NCBI GenBank assembly: GCA_934351445.1
Contig: CAKRIZ010000021.1
Coordinates: forward strand, 1 to 32,935
Length of the DNA: 32,935 nt
Origin: an uncultured Eubacterium sp.
GTDB lineage: Bacteria > Bacillota > Clostridia > Lachnospirales > Lachnospiraceae
Direction: 5' to 3'
In this document: in pieces, positions 6,986 through 15,807 of the stretch
Layout: each line of letters opens with the position of its first letter
Numbering within the stretch: position 1 is the stretch's first letter
Made by a program: the position numbers and the translations under genes
Notes under the pieces: generated by a model
Databases searched by the model: none
What the model saw: the letters and a program-made list of their open reading frames with translations, nothing else
Told to the model about the DNA's origin: nothing

Positions 6986-7903
6986 TTAATTTTCTTCTTT
7001 ATAGCCAAAATTCTTGAGCAGGATGTCACTGTCGCGCCAATCCTTTTTTACCTTGACCCATAACTTCAGGTTGACCCGGCAGTCTAATAACCGCTCGATC
7101 TCGTAACGTGCATTTGTGCCGATCTTTTTGAGCATACTGCCGCCCTTGCCGATGATGATGCCTTTATGCGAATCACGCTCACAGATGATCGTTGCATCGA
7201 TATCTACAAGATTTTGTCCCGGACGATCCTTCATCCGCTCGATCGTGACAGCGATACCGTGCGGAATCTCATCACTCAGCGCATGCAACGCTTTCTCCCG
7301 AATCAGCTCTGCCACAATCTGGCGCTCCGGCTGATCCGTAACCGTATCCTCATCATAAAACATCGGCCCATAGGGCAGATATTTAAAAATCGTGTTCCTC
7401 ACATCATCCATGCCCTGTCCGCGCAGCGCACATGCCGGGATGATCTCAGCGAAATCATAGGTCTTGCGGTAAGTATCTATGTATTCAAGCAGCTGTTCTT
7501 TTTTCTCTACGGTATCGATCTTGTTAATGATAAGAATGACCGGTGTCTTTACCTTCTTTAAAACCTCAGCAATATGCTGTTCTCCGGCACCGACATAATT
7601 GGTCGGCTCTACCAGCCACAGAATCAGATCCACCTCATCCAGCGTATGTTCTGCCACATTGACCATATATTCACCGAGTTTGTTTTTGGCCTTGTGAATA
7701 CCCGGTGTGTCTAAGAATACAACCTGTCCGCGCTCCGGATCCGTATAGACCGTCTGTATCCGGTTGCGCGTTGTCTGCGGTTTATTAGAAGTGATCGCAA
7801 TCTTCTGTCCGATCAGATAATTCATCAGCGTTGATTTTCCTACATTCGGCCTTCCGATAATCGTCACAAATCCCGATTTTAATTTTTCTTTTGTCTGATT
7901 CAT
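6986..7903 (-). CDS. era: GTPase Era (305 aa)
   Basis: Essential GTPase that binds 16S rRNA and assists 30S subunit assembly. G1 is GRPNVGKST at residues 17-25, followed by the switch region with TTRNRIQTVY, G3 as DTPGIH, and G4 as NKID. The C-terminal KH RNA-binding domain has the GXXG-type loop GKGGSMLKKIG and closes with the LKLWVKVKKDWR sequence typical of Era. Length is standard. Its ATG overlaps the stop codon of the M16 peptidase by four bases (ATGA), so the two are translationally coupled; a GGAGG lies ten bases before the start. Confidence 0.97.
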   Translation of the reverse strand: MNQTKEKLKSGFVTIIGRPNVGKSTLMNYLIGQKIAITSNKPQTTRNRIQTVYTDPERGQVVFLDTPGIHKAKNKLGEYMVNVAEHTLDEVDLILWLVEPTNYVGAGEQHIAEVLKKVKTPVILIINKIDTVEKKEQLLEYIDTYRKTYDFAEIIPACALRGQGMDDVRNTIFKYLPYGPMFYDEDTVTDQPERQIVAELIREKALHALSDEIPHGIAVTIERMKDRPGQNLVDIDATIICERDSHKGIIIGKGGSMLKKIGTNARYEIERLLDCRVNLKLWVKVKKDWRDSDILLKNFGYKEEN

Positions 7904-10836
7904 GCAAACAGATCCTCCACATTCATAAACATATCTTTTTCCTTTTCCAGCATGTCTTCATTTCCGATGACGCACAGGCAGTCATCCGCCAGCACACTCG
8001 CCACAAGCGGCTCTAACGCACGAATATCAGCCGGTGTCGCCTGCAATACTTCATCTCTGTTTTTCTGTACCACATCCTGGGTCAGCCCGGACAGATAAGC
8101 GCTCATAGCCCGCTGCCCCTTCGCGGCAGGCGGAAGTGGTGTATCGAGCATGCTCATCGTTCCAATAATAAATTTGGTCATGTCACGCTCATCCACATCG
8201 AATTCATGCAGATATGCCGGAATCCCTTCGAATACCTCATTTGTTTTCCGCAGGTTCGGATCACGGTAAGATGACAGATACGAATCACCATTTCTCGAAA
8301 ATCCACTCATACATCCGTAAGCACCGCCCTGCACACGGATATTCAGCCACAGATATTCATAATTCATGATAATTTTCAAAATATTCAATGCCCCGGTATA
8401 TGCAAAACCAGCCTTTTTAAAATTGCCGCTTCTGGACACATACTGAATCTGTGCAGCATTTTTTAATCCCTCGTTTTTCTTCTCACAGGTGATCGTAAGC
8501 ACCTGTTTACGTTCTGCATGTGCCGGCAGCACTGCACACAGCTTCTCCAGCTCCGGTGCGAGTGCGTCCCTGTGGGCAATATCTACGGTCTCACTGACCA
8601 GCAGAGCGTCACGCACAAAGATCTGTCTGATCAACGTCGCCAGACGCTTCTGCAATGCGGCTGCATGCGCATCAAAATCACGTTCGATCTCTGCGGCCAG
8701 CCGGTACAGTCCAATGCCTCCTACCGCATCGCTGAATGCTCCTGACGGCGAAAAATATGACATCGCACGCACTGCGGATACTGCATGCCCGGATGTCGTC
8801 ATACTCATCTCCAGACGCGATTTCACCTGTGACAAAATCTCATGCAGACGCTTCCCATCTGAGAGATCCGTACTGCAAAGTATCTCAGAAACCAGTTCCA
8901 TCGCACGCGGTAATTGTGAATCAAGCACTTTCACACATATCTCAAAACGTGCATCCCATTTATGCTCATCAGCTGCATCAACAAACAGATTCAGTGTCGA
9001 TGAGATCCCTCCGGTCGCCAGATTAATCTCATTCGCCAACTCACTATAACTGTAATGCTCTGTATTCATGTAACCGAGTACCGCCTTTAAGATGCCCAGA
9101 TATGGCAGATCTTCCTCACTCAGATGATTCAGTTCAAACAACAGATCAATATAATAAATGCCGTTGGTATGAATATCATGATGCACCACAGTGACACCCG
9201 CCATCTTGCACTCCTCATTAGAAAAGCGCGGTGCTTCCTGCTTCATATCCGCACGTGTCAGAAGCGGGATCTTCTCCAGATCCTCTTTCGGTGAAGGCTC
9301 TGCCTGATACTCTTTGAGATGCGCCGTGTCGGCCACGAGCTGTCTCAGCTGCGCATCACTGAGTGTCGCCTTATATGCTGCCAGTTTTTGCTCCAGCGCA
9401 CGGTCATTCTCAGCAGTCAGTCCACGTTTCGGATTGACCGCGACAATCGATGCATGGTTGTTATCTAGCATCCATGTTCGGATCAGTTTTTCAAAATATC
9501 CAGTCTCCTGCTCTGCCTGTGCACGAAGATAAGCAAATGTCTCCCCTGCTTCGATATGCATAAATGGCTCTGCCTCATCATACAGCCAACTATCCATACA
9601 CTGCAAACCATAGATCAGCCCCTTCGGGTACGCACCAAAATCCGCCTCGCGGTATTTAAATTCAGCACTGTTGATACCCGCAAGCAGTGCCTGCTTATTG
9701 ATTCCATTCTCTACGATACCGGTCAATGTCTCACGAATTATCTGTACGAAGCGCTCCTTATCCTTTGCATTCGCATTTTTTGCCACAATTGAAAAAACAG
9801 GCTGATAGGTCGAATTATCATATGAACTCATGATATCTTTCCCGATACCCGCATCTAATAATGCCTGCTTGAGCGGTGCCCCGGGTGCACCGAGCAGCGC
9901 GTAATCAAGCACATCAAATGCCAGATAAAACGCTTTGTTTAATACCGTATCAATCACCATATTGTAAGCCAGATAAGCGTTATCCTCCAACGGTTCACTG
10001 CTCGCTACCGGATAATCCTTTGTGACCTCTACCGGCATATCAAACGGCATCTGCCTGCCGATCACTGAATCAACCGACTGTTGCTCATAATGAGAGAGGT
10101 AATGTTCATCCATCCACTGCAGCTTCTGTGCCATATCCATATCACCGTACAGATAAATGTAGGAATTGGACGGATGATAATAACGTCTGTGGAAATCCAG
10201 ATACTGCTCATAGGTCAGTTCCGGAATCACCTCCGGATCTCCACCCGACTCATTGGCATAAGTCGTATCCGGGAACAGCGAGTTGAGTACCACGCGGTCA
10301 AGCACACCTTCCGGTGAAGAAAATGCACCCTTCATCTCGTTGTATACGACACCATTTAATGTGATCGGTGCATCGATATTCTCCAGTTCATAATGCCAGC
10401 CTTCCTGCAAAAAGATCTCTTTATGCTTATAAATATTCGGATGGAATACCGCATCCAGATACACATGCATCAGATTCTGAAAATCCTTATCATTGCAGCT
10501 CGCCACCGGATAGATCGTCTTGTCCGGATAGGTCATTGCATTCAGGAATGTGTTGAGTGATCCCTTGGCGAGTTCCACAAACGGATCCTTTACCGGAAAA
10601 TCATCCGATCCGCACAATACGGTATGCTCTATGATATGCGGCACGCCCGTCGAATCGTCCACCGGTGTCCGGAATGCGATGTAGAATACTTTATTTTCAT
10701 CATCATTTTCCACGAGTGCGATCCGCGCACCACTCTTTTTGTGCCGCAACAGCGTTCCTTTTGATTCGAGGTCCGTCAATTTCTCTTCGCGGATCACTTC
10801 ATAAGCTGCCAACTGTGATATCTGTGTGCTGTTCAA
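7900..10836 (-). CDS. M16C family zinc metallopeptidase, presequence-protease type (978 aa)
   Basis: A full-length peptidase of the insulinase/pitrilysin superfamily, M16C (PreP/CYM1-like), expected to degrade peptides inside a closed chamber. The inverted zinc motif HIIEH is at residues 67-71 (HXXEH, E70 catalytic), followed by TVLCGSDDFPVKDPF, and the likely third ligand is E167 in NEMKGAFSS, 96 residues after H71 as in PreP. The C-terminal half carries the inactive partner domains with the substrate-loop region VQGGAYGCMSGF. No signal peptide, so it is cytoplasmic. The start is a TTG preceded by GGAGG nine bases upstream; no in-frame ATG is nearby. It has an extended -10 promoter and heads the era-yqzL-recO cluster, coupled to era by ATGA. 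Confidence 0.93.
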   Translation of the reverse strand: MNSTQISQLAAYEVIREEKLTDLESKGTLLRHKKSGARIALVENDDENKVFYIAFRTPVDDSTGVPHIIEHTVLCGSDDFPVKDPFVELAKGSLNTFLNAMTYPDKTIYPVASCNDKDFQNLMHVYLDAVFHPNIYKHKEIFLQEGWHYELENIDAPITLNGVVYNEMKGAFSSPEGVLDRVVLNSLFPDTTYANESGGDPEVIPELTYEQYLDFHRRYYHPSNSYIYLYGDMDMAQKLQWMDEHYLSHYEQQSVDSVIGRQMPFDMPVEVTKDYPVASSEPLEDNAYLAYNMVIDTVLNKAFYLAFDVLDYALLGAPGAPLKQALLDAGIGKDIMSSYDNSTYQPVFSIVAKNANAKDKERFVQIIRETLTGIVENGINKQALLAGINSAEFKYREADFGAYPKGLIYGLQCMDSWLYDEAEPFMHIEAGETFAYLRAQAEQETGYFEKLIRTWMLDNNHASIVAVNPKRGLTAENDRALEQKLAAYKATLSDAQLRQLVADTAHLKEYQAEPSPKEDLEKIPLLTRADMKQEAPRFSNEECKMAGVTVVHHDIHTNGIYYIDLLFELNHLSEEDLPYLGILKAVLGYMNTEHYSYSELANEINLATGGISSTLNLFVDAADEHKWDARFEICVKVLDSQLPRAMELVSEILCSTDLSDGKRLHEILSQVKSRLEMSMTTSGHAVSAVRAMSYFSPSGAFSDAVGGIGLYRLAAEIERDFDAHAAALQKRLATLIRQIFVRDALLVSETVDIAHRDALAPELEKLCAVLPAHAERKQVLTITCEKKNEGLKNAAQIQYVSRSGNFKKAGFAYTGALNILKIIMNYEYLWLNIRVQGGAYGCMSGFSRNGDSYLSSYRDPNLRKTNEVFEGIPAYLHEFDVDERDMTKFIIGTMSMLDTPLPPAAKGQRAMSAYLSGLTQDVVQKNRDEVLQATPADIRALEPLVASVLADDCLCVIGNEDMLEKEKDMFMNVEDLFA

Positions 10837-10905
10837 TCTTAAATTCCTCCAACTATCTCTCTTATCATTTAACTTTTATAGCTATTATTTCCAACTAACT
10901 CCAAT

Positions 10906-10914
10906 AGTATAACA
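10906..10914 (-). promoter_or_regulatory. Extended -10 promoter of the M16C peptidase gene
   Basis: Minus strand TGTTATACT, an extended -10 box. The -35 region is only a T-run, so recognition would rest on the extended -10. It lies about 70 bases before the TTG start, just after the terminator of the cold-shock gene. Confidence 0.5.
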
Positions 10915-10938
10915 CGTTTGTACGCTGAAAAAAAGGAG

Positions 10939-10969
10939 AAAAAAACAGTCATCTGAATCAGATGACTGT
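10939..10969 (-). terminator. Intrinsic terminator of the cold-shock gene
   Basis: ACAGTCATCTG (10945-10955) pairs perfectly with CAGATGACTGT (10959-10969) around a 3-base loop. On the minus strand it is followed by at least six T residues. On the plus strand TTTTC follows, so it may act in both directions. Confidence 0.88.
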
Positions 10970-11001
10970 TTTCTGTGTGCAAAACAAAATATTGTGACGA
11001 A

Positions 11002-11202
11002 TTAGATTCTGGTAACGTTTGCTGCCTGAGGTCCTTTTTCTCCCTCTACAACTTCGAACTCAACCTTCTCGCCATCCTTCAATTCCTTGAAGCCGTCCAT
11101 ATTCAGTGCTGAGAAATGAACAAATACTTCGTTGCCGGCTTCATCAGAAATAAATCCGTAGCCTTTTTTTGCATTAAACCACTTTACAGTTCCCTGCTGC
11201 AT
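11002..11202 (-). CDS. Cold-shock protein, CspA/CspB family (66 aa)
   Basis: Single cold-shock (OB-fold) domain that binds single-stranded RNA and DNA and acts as an RNA chaperone. RNP1 is seen as KKGYGFI and RNP2 as VFVHFS, in a protein of standard length beginning [10 protein letters not shown] and ending in QAANVTRI. The frame is open seven codons further upstream to a TTG, but that stretch encodes the AGGAGG ribosome site itself, so the ATG at 11202 is the start. The gene is a single transcription unit with a strong promoter (11281-11309), a leader of about 70 bases and a strong terminator. Confidence 0.96.
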   Translation of the reverse strand: MQQGTVKWFNAKKGYGFISDEAGNEVFVHFSALNMDGFKELKDGEKVEFEVVEGEKGPQAANVTRI

Positions 11203-11280
11203 AATACTTCCTCCTAAACTCAATTAGATATTGCTTGAAATTCCACGCCTCTTTGGTGCAGCTTTTTCAACGTTAGATTC

Positions 11281-11309
11281 AAATTAGCACATTTGAACAA
11301 TTTTGTCAA
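11281..11309 (-). promoter_or_regulatory. Promoter of the cold-shock gene
   Basis: Minus strand TTGACA (11309-11304), 17-base spacer, TAATTT (11286-11281) preceded by TGC, giving a consensus -35 and an extended -10. The leader between it and the start codon is about 70 bases. Confidence 0.75.
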
Positions 11310-11335
11310 TTCTTTTCAGTAAAAAACACCCATTT

Positions 11336-12214
11336 TTATCGAACATGTACATCCAACTGTGGAAATGCAATCTCTATTCCTGCCTTGTCAAATTCCAGCT
11401 TGATCTGCTCATTGAGCTGAAATAATTCATCCCAATACTGGTCGGGTGTCGTCCAGACGCGCACACAAAGTTTGACACTGCTCTCTGCCAGTTCCGACAC
11501 AACCACAACCGGAATCTCAGCATCCATACGAAAGCACGAGCGTTCCGCGATCGCCAGCAGAATCTGCTTTGCCTGTGCGAGATCTGCGCCATATGCGACA
11601 TCGACCGTGATATCGAGTCTGCGTCTGCCACTTTTCGTCAGATTTGTGATACTGTTGTTCGCGAGCGTTCCATTTGGAATGACGATCAGAGTACCATCAA
11701 ATGCCCGCAGCGTCGTATAAAAAATCGATATTTCCTGAACCGATCCCTCATTTTTTCCGGTCTGTTCAATGATATAATCTCCCACAACAAACGGCTTAAG
11801 CATGAGAATCAGTACACCACCCGCAAAGTTTGACAAACTCCCCTGCAGGGCGAGTCCGAGTGTCAGTCCCGCTGATCCAAGCACTGCTACGACAGATGCG
11901 GTCGTGATCCCGAAAAATCCTAAGATCATCAATATGAGGACAAAATAACCCGCAAATTTTGCGATCGCATCTAAAAACTGCTGGACACCCTCGTCTACAC
12001 CGTGCCTTTGCAGCATACGTTTTAACAGACGCCGCAACAGCTTGATGATACGTGCTCCAATCACATAGACGATCACCGCACCAACGACCGACAGTGCAAA
12101 GCTGATCACTGCCGGCAGTGCATCCTGCATATATTTCTGAAAAACCGATAAATCTTCGATCTGGAGTCCGCTTCCATCAGATTCCAGTTGTTGTAATCGC
12201 TCAAGCTGTTCCAT
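11336..12214 (-). CDS. Small-conductance mechanosensitive channel, MscS family (292 aa)
   Basis: Membrane channel that opens under tension and releases solutes on osmotic downshock. An N-terminal soluble part of about 30 residues is followed by TM1 (about 33-58), TM2 (87-103) and the pore helix TM3 (104-140) with the glycine/alanine-rich GSAGLTLGLALQGSLSNFAGG pattern split over residues 113-133. After it comes the beta domain (KPFVVGDYI, IPNGTLANNSITN) and the alpha/beta C-terminal vestibule. Length and order fit the MscS core. The start follows GGAG. It is the last gene before the cold-shock unit and follows the DUF1015 gene by 76 bases; no terminator or promoter stands between them, so it may be the distal gene of the amino-acid operon. 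Confidence 0.92.
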   Translation of the reverse strand: MEQLERLQQLESDGSGLQIEDLSVFQKYMQDALPAVISFALSVVGAVIVYVIGARIIKLLRRLLKRMLQRHGVDEGVQQFLDAIAKFAGYFVLILMILGFFGITTASVVAVLGSAGLTLGLALQGSLSNFAGGVLILMLKPFVVGDYIIEQTGKNEGSVQEISIFYTTLRAFDGTLIVIPNGTLANNSITNLTKSGRRRLDITVDVAYGADLAQAKQILLAIAERSCFRMDAEIPVVVVSELAESSVKLCVRVWTTPDQYWDELFQLNEQIKLEFDKAGIEIAFPQLDVHVR

Positions 12215-12290
12215 CTGTCTGCTCCATTCACATATTTCATATCACATGATCTGTTGCATCTGACATGTATGAAGGCTCATTCGCTGCCTG

Positions 12291-13532
12291 TCAGATCTCA
12301 TGAATAAACAACCCACTACGCAGCTTCGGTTCAAACCATGTTGACTTCGGCGGCATGAGTAAGCCCGCATCTGCTACAGCAAACAGCTCACGAATGTCCG
12401 TCGCATACATTGCAAATGCGACTACACTATCGCCGTCTGCGCCGCAGCGGCGCTCGAGTTCATCTAACCCACGGATTCCACCGACAAAATCAATACGCTT
12501 GTCTGTCTTTGGATCTCCAATACCCAGAACCGGTGTGAGCAATAACTCCTGAAGCAATGATACATCCAGTCCCCTGACCGGATCACTGCTGCGATCCGCC
12601 TCACGAACCGTGCACATATACCACTGTCCACCTAAATACATCGAAAAATCGCCTTTTTTCTGTGGTTTACGTTCAGCCGTTCCGACCGGCTCCACATCAA
12701 ACAGCTCCTGCACTTTTTTCAGGAATTCATCCTCCGTAAGACCATTCAGATCTTTTACTACACGGTTATAATCCATGATCATGAGTTCCTCATCAGGAAA
12801 CAGGACAGACAGGAAATAATTGAATTCTTCACTGCCATCATACTCCGGATGCTCTGCACGGCGCTTCAGTCCCACCTTGACCGCAGATGCGGCGCGGTGA
12901 TGTCCGTCAGCGATATAGATCTCACCAATACCATCAAATGCACTGCGGATTGCCTCAATATCCGCTGTATCCGCAATCACCCATACGCGATGGCAGATGC
13001 CATCCTCTGATGTAAAATCATATACCGCTTCCGTCTGTTTTGTCTTGGCAACGATCTCCCGGATCACTGCATTTGCCCGGTATGCCAGAAAAATCGGTCC
13101 GGTCTGCGCATTACAGCTATCTACATGATGGATACGGTCTGCCTCTTTATCAGCACGTGTATTCTCATGTTTTTTTATGACCTGATTCTCATAATCATCA
13201 ATGGAAGCACATGCGACAATACCGGTCTGCACTCGTCCGTCCATCGTCAATTCATAGATATAATAACAGGGCGCATCTTCCCGGATAAAATCTCCGCGGT
13301 CAATCTTTTCCCAGAGCAGGTCATGTGCCTTCTGATACACACACTCAGCATAAGTATCAACCGAATCGTCAAACTGCGTCTCTGCCCGGTCGATATTCAG
13401 GAAGGAATCCGGATTGTCCGCCACGACTGCCTTTGCTTCCTGTCTGTTATATACATCATAAGGCAAAGCAGCGATTACCGCTGCTTTGTCTTCTGTCGGG
13501 CGGATCGCCCGGAATGGTCTGATATTTGCCAT
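12291..13532 (-). CDS. DUF1015 family protein (413 aa) in the serine operon
   Basis: Cytoplasmic protein of the DUF1015 family (COG4198), whose function is not settled to my knowledge. It begins with the family's NIRPFRAIRP and LPYDVYN blocks, has KKHENTR at residues 120-126, and a central YIADGHHRAASAV with DGHHR at 209-213, resembling the nucleotide-binding box of ParB-like and free-serine-kinase folds (resemblance from memory). A C-terminal part contains DFVGGIRGLDELE. Its ATG shares one base with the serA stop codon (TAATG), so it is translationally coupled to serA. Such placement beside serA and serC recurs in clostridia and suggests a role in serine metabolism; serB is not present in the window. 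The family call is firm, the role is inference. Confidence 0.9.
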   Translation of the reverse strand: MANIRPFRAIRPTEDKAAVIAALPYDVYNRQEAKAVVADNPDSFLNIDRAETQFDDSVDTYAECVYQKAHDLLWEKIDRGDFIREDAPCYYIYELTMDGRVQTGIVACASIDDYENQVIKKHENTRADKEADRIHHVDSCNAQTGPIFLAYRANAVIREIVAKTKQTEAVYDFTSEDGICHRVWVIADTADIEAIRSAFDGIGEIYIADGHHRAASAVKVGLKRRAEHPEYDGSEEFNYFLSVLFPDEELMIMDYNRVVKDLNGLTEDEFLKKVQELFDVEPVGTAERKPQKKGDFSMYLGGQWYMCTVREADRSSDPVRGLDVSLLQELLLTPVLGIGDPKTDKRIDFVGGIRGLDELERRCGADGDSVVAFAMYATDIRELFAVADAGLLMPPKSTWFEPKLRSGLFIHEI

Positions 13533-14695
13533 TATTTAATCACCCTTACCTTAAATACTTCGGGCAGTGCACCCAGCTTTGCAGCCACATCATCAGATAC
13601 AGATGCGTCTACATCCATCATCGTATAGGCATAATCGCCTTTGCTCTTGTTTGACATATTATCGATGTTGACTCCTGCATCTGCCAATACAGCGGTAAAG
13701 TTTCCGATCGCACCCTTTTCATTTTTATGAAGGAGCGCTACACGACCGGTTGTCTGGCAGATACCCATATCACAGTTCGGATAATTGACTGAATTTTTAA
13801 TATTTCCGTTTTCCATGTAATCACGGATCTCCTTGACTGCCATGACTGCACAGTTATCCTCGGATTCCTCTGTAGATGCTCCTAAATGGGGGCTCACGAT
13901 ACATCCCGGCTGTCCTACAGTCGTCGGATTCGGGAAATCGGATACATACTTGCGCAGCTTGCCTTCCGCAAGTGCCTTTACAACTGCCTCCTCATCCACG
14001 AGCAGATCACGTGCAAAATTTAAGACAACTGCTGTCGGCTTCATCATAGCGACCGCTTCTGCGCTGATCATCTTTTTCGTGCTGTCCATCAGCGGTACAT
14101 GCACGGTGATATAATCACACTCTTTATATATGGTCTCCAGATCACTGATATGCTTTACATCGCGTGACAGGCTCCATGCTGCATTAACGGAGATAAACGG
14201 ATCATAGCCATATACTTCCATGCCAAAATGTCTGGCTGTATTTGCAACCTTGATACCGATCGCACCGAGTCCGATGACACCGAGTTTCTTTCCTGCAAGC
14301 TCTGTTCCTGCAAAGTTTTTCTTCTGCTTCTCAGCAAGTTTTGCGATATCTGCATTACCAGCCTCTGATGTACACCAGTTGATTCCACCTACGACATCTC
14401 TGGCTGCGAGCAGCATGCCTGCAAATACAAGTTCCTTTACACCGTTGGCATTGGCACCGGGTGTATTGAATACGACGATACCTTTTTCAGCACATTTATC
14501 GAGAGGGATATTGTTGACTCCGGCTCCTGCCCTGGCTACAGCCTCCAGACCATCCGGCAGCTCCAGGTCATGCATTGCTGCGGAGCGCACGAGTACTGCC
14601 TGTGCATCTGCGAGTTCTTCTACTTTTGTGTACTGGTCATCCAGCAAATCCAGTCCCACATTTGCAATCGGATTTAAACAAGTATAATTAAACAT
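13532..14695 (-). CDS. serA: D-3-phosphoglycerate dehydrogenase (387 aa)
   Basis: First step of serine synthesis: oxidises 3-phosphoglycerate to 3-phosphohydroxypyruvate with NAD. The catalytic domain begins FNYTCLNPIANVGLDLL; the Rossmann NAD site is LGVIGLGAIGIKVAN; later comes SPHLGASTEESEDNCA with the active-site histidine, and a C-terminal ACT domain (about 315-387) ending in DVDASVSDDVAAKLG and VFKVRVIK. This is the short form without the extra intervening domain. An upstream in-frame ATG exists at 14716, but GAGGAG is at a good distance only from the ATG at 14695, which is one base after the serC stop codon. Serine feedback through the ACT domain is plausible. Confidence 0.96.
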   Translation of the reverse strand: MFNYTCLNPIANVGLDLLDDQYTKVEELADAQAVLVRSAAMHDLELPDGLEAVARAGAGVNNIPLDKCAEKGIVVFNTPGANANGVKELVFAGMLLAARDVVGGINWCTSEAGNADIAKLAEKQKKNFAGTELAGKKLGVIGLGAIGIKVANTARHFGMEVYGYDPFISVNAAWSLSRDVKHISDLETIYKECDYITVHVPLMDSTKKMISAEAVAMMKPTAVVLNFARDLLVDEEAVVKALAEGKLRKYVSDFPNPTTVGQPGCIVSPHLGASTEESEDNCAVMAVKEIRDYMENGNIKNSVNYPNCDMGICQTTGRVALLHKNEKGAIGNFTAVLADAGVNIDNMSNKSKGDYAYTMMDVDASVSDDVAAKLGALPEVFKVRVIK

Positions 14696-14696
14696 T

Positions 14697-15779
14697 TTAT
14701 GCATTCTCCTCTTCAAACTTCTTCATAAACTCTACCAGCTTCTCTACACCCTCGACCGGCATTGCGTTGTAGATAGATGCGCGCATGCCACCAACGGTAC
14801 GGTGTCCCTTCAGATTTTCAAATCCGGCAGCCTTTGCCTCTGCGACAAACTTTGCATCCAGATCTGCATCACCTGTGACAAACGGAACATTCATCAGTGA
14901 ACGGTCTTCCTTGCGCACGGTTCCCTTGAACAACTTGCTCTGGTCGAGGAAATCATACAGGATCTTTGCCTTCTTCTCATTGTGCTCCTTCATAGCCTGC
15001 AGACCACCCATCTTCTTGATCCACTTGAATACCTTGCCACAAATATAGATGCCGTAGCAGGGAGGTGTATTGTACAGACTGTCATTATCTGCCTGTGTCT
15101 TGTATTTTAACATGGTAGGTGTACCCGGCAGAACATCATCGCGGATCAGATCCTCACGGATAATCACGATTACAACTCCGGCAGGTCCTACATTTTTCTG
15201 AACACCGCCATAGATCACGCCATATTTGGTCACATCCACCGGCTCTGATAAGAAGCAGGAAGATACATCTGCGACAAGATCTACACCCTTTGTATTCGGC
15301 AGTGTCTTATATTTTGTACCATAAATCGTATTGTTTTCACAAATATATACATAGTCCATATCATCTGTGATCGGAAGATCCGAACAATCCGGAATATATG
15401 AGAATGTCTGGTCGGCAGAAGATGCCAGCTCCACTGCCTCCCCATACATCTTTGCTTCCTGGAATGCCTTCTTTGCCCACTGACCGGTAATGATATATCC
15501 GGCTTTCTTATTCTTCATCAGGTTCATCGGGATCGCTGCAAACTGCTGGGATGCGCCACCCTGTAAGAACAGAACCTTATAATTGTCAGGAATATCCATC
15601 AGATCACGGATATCTGCCTCGGCCTCTTTGATGATCTGATCATAAACCTTGGAACGATGTGACATTTCCATTACAGACATGCCGCATCCTCTATAATCCA
15701 GCATCTCATCTGCTGCTTCTTTTAATACCTCTTCCGGTAATACTGCGGGTCCTGCAGAAAAATTATATACTCTGCTCAT
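14697..15779 (-). CDS. serC: Phosphoserine aminotransferase (360 aa)
   Basis: Second step of serine synthesis: transaminates 3-phosphohydroxypyruvate with glutamate, using PLP. The start RVYNFSAGPAVLPEEVL is diagnostic, followed by GMSVMEMSHRSK, LFLQGGASQQFAAIPMNL and the PLP-lysine region VIYGGVQKNVGPAG near residue 195. It ends with GHRTVGGMRASIYNAMP, the substrate-binding end of the family. Length is standard. AGGAGG precedes the start closely. It lies 28 bases after ilvB and one base before serA, in the middle of the leuB-to-mscS run. Confidence 0.97.
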   Translation of the reverse strand: MSRVYNFSAGPAVLPEEVLKEAADEMLDYRGCGMSVMEMSHRSKVYDQIIKEAEADIRDLMDIPDNYKVLFLQGGASQQFAAIPMNLMKNKKAGYIITGQWAKKAFQEAKMYGEAVELASSADQTFSYIPDCSDLPITDDMDYVYICENNTIYGTKYKTLPNTKGVDLVADVSSCFLSEPVDVTKYGVIYGGVQKNVGPAGVVIVIIREDLIRDDVLPGTPTMLKYKTQADNDSLYNTPPCYGIYICGKVFKWIKKMGGLQAMKEHNEKKAKILYDFLDQSKLFKGTVRKEDRSLMNVPFVTGDADLDAKFVAEAKAAGFENLKGHRTVGGMRASIYNAMPVEGVEKLVEFMKKFEEENA

Positions 15780-15807
15780 TGTTATATCCTCCTCATTATA
15801 AACACAC

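Noticed and set aside
8489..9049. A 186-codon plus-strand frame opposite the M16C peptidase
   Set aside because: Serine-, alanine- and arginine-rich shadow of a real gene, without start signals.
11310..11335. Possible terminator of mscS made of A-run and T-run
   Set aside because: Only five A-T pairs with no G-C core; it overlaps the area upstream of the cold-shock promoter and is not convincing.
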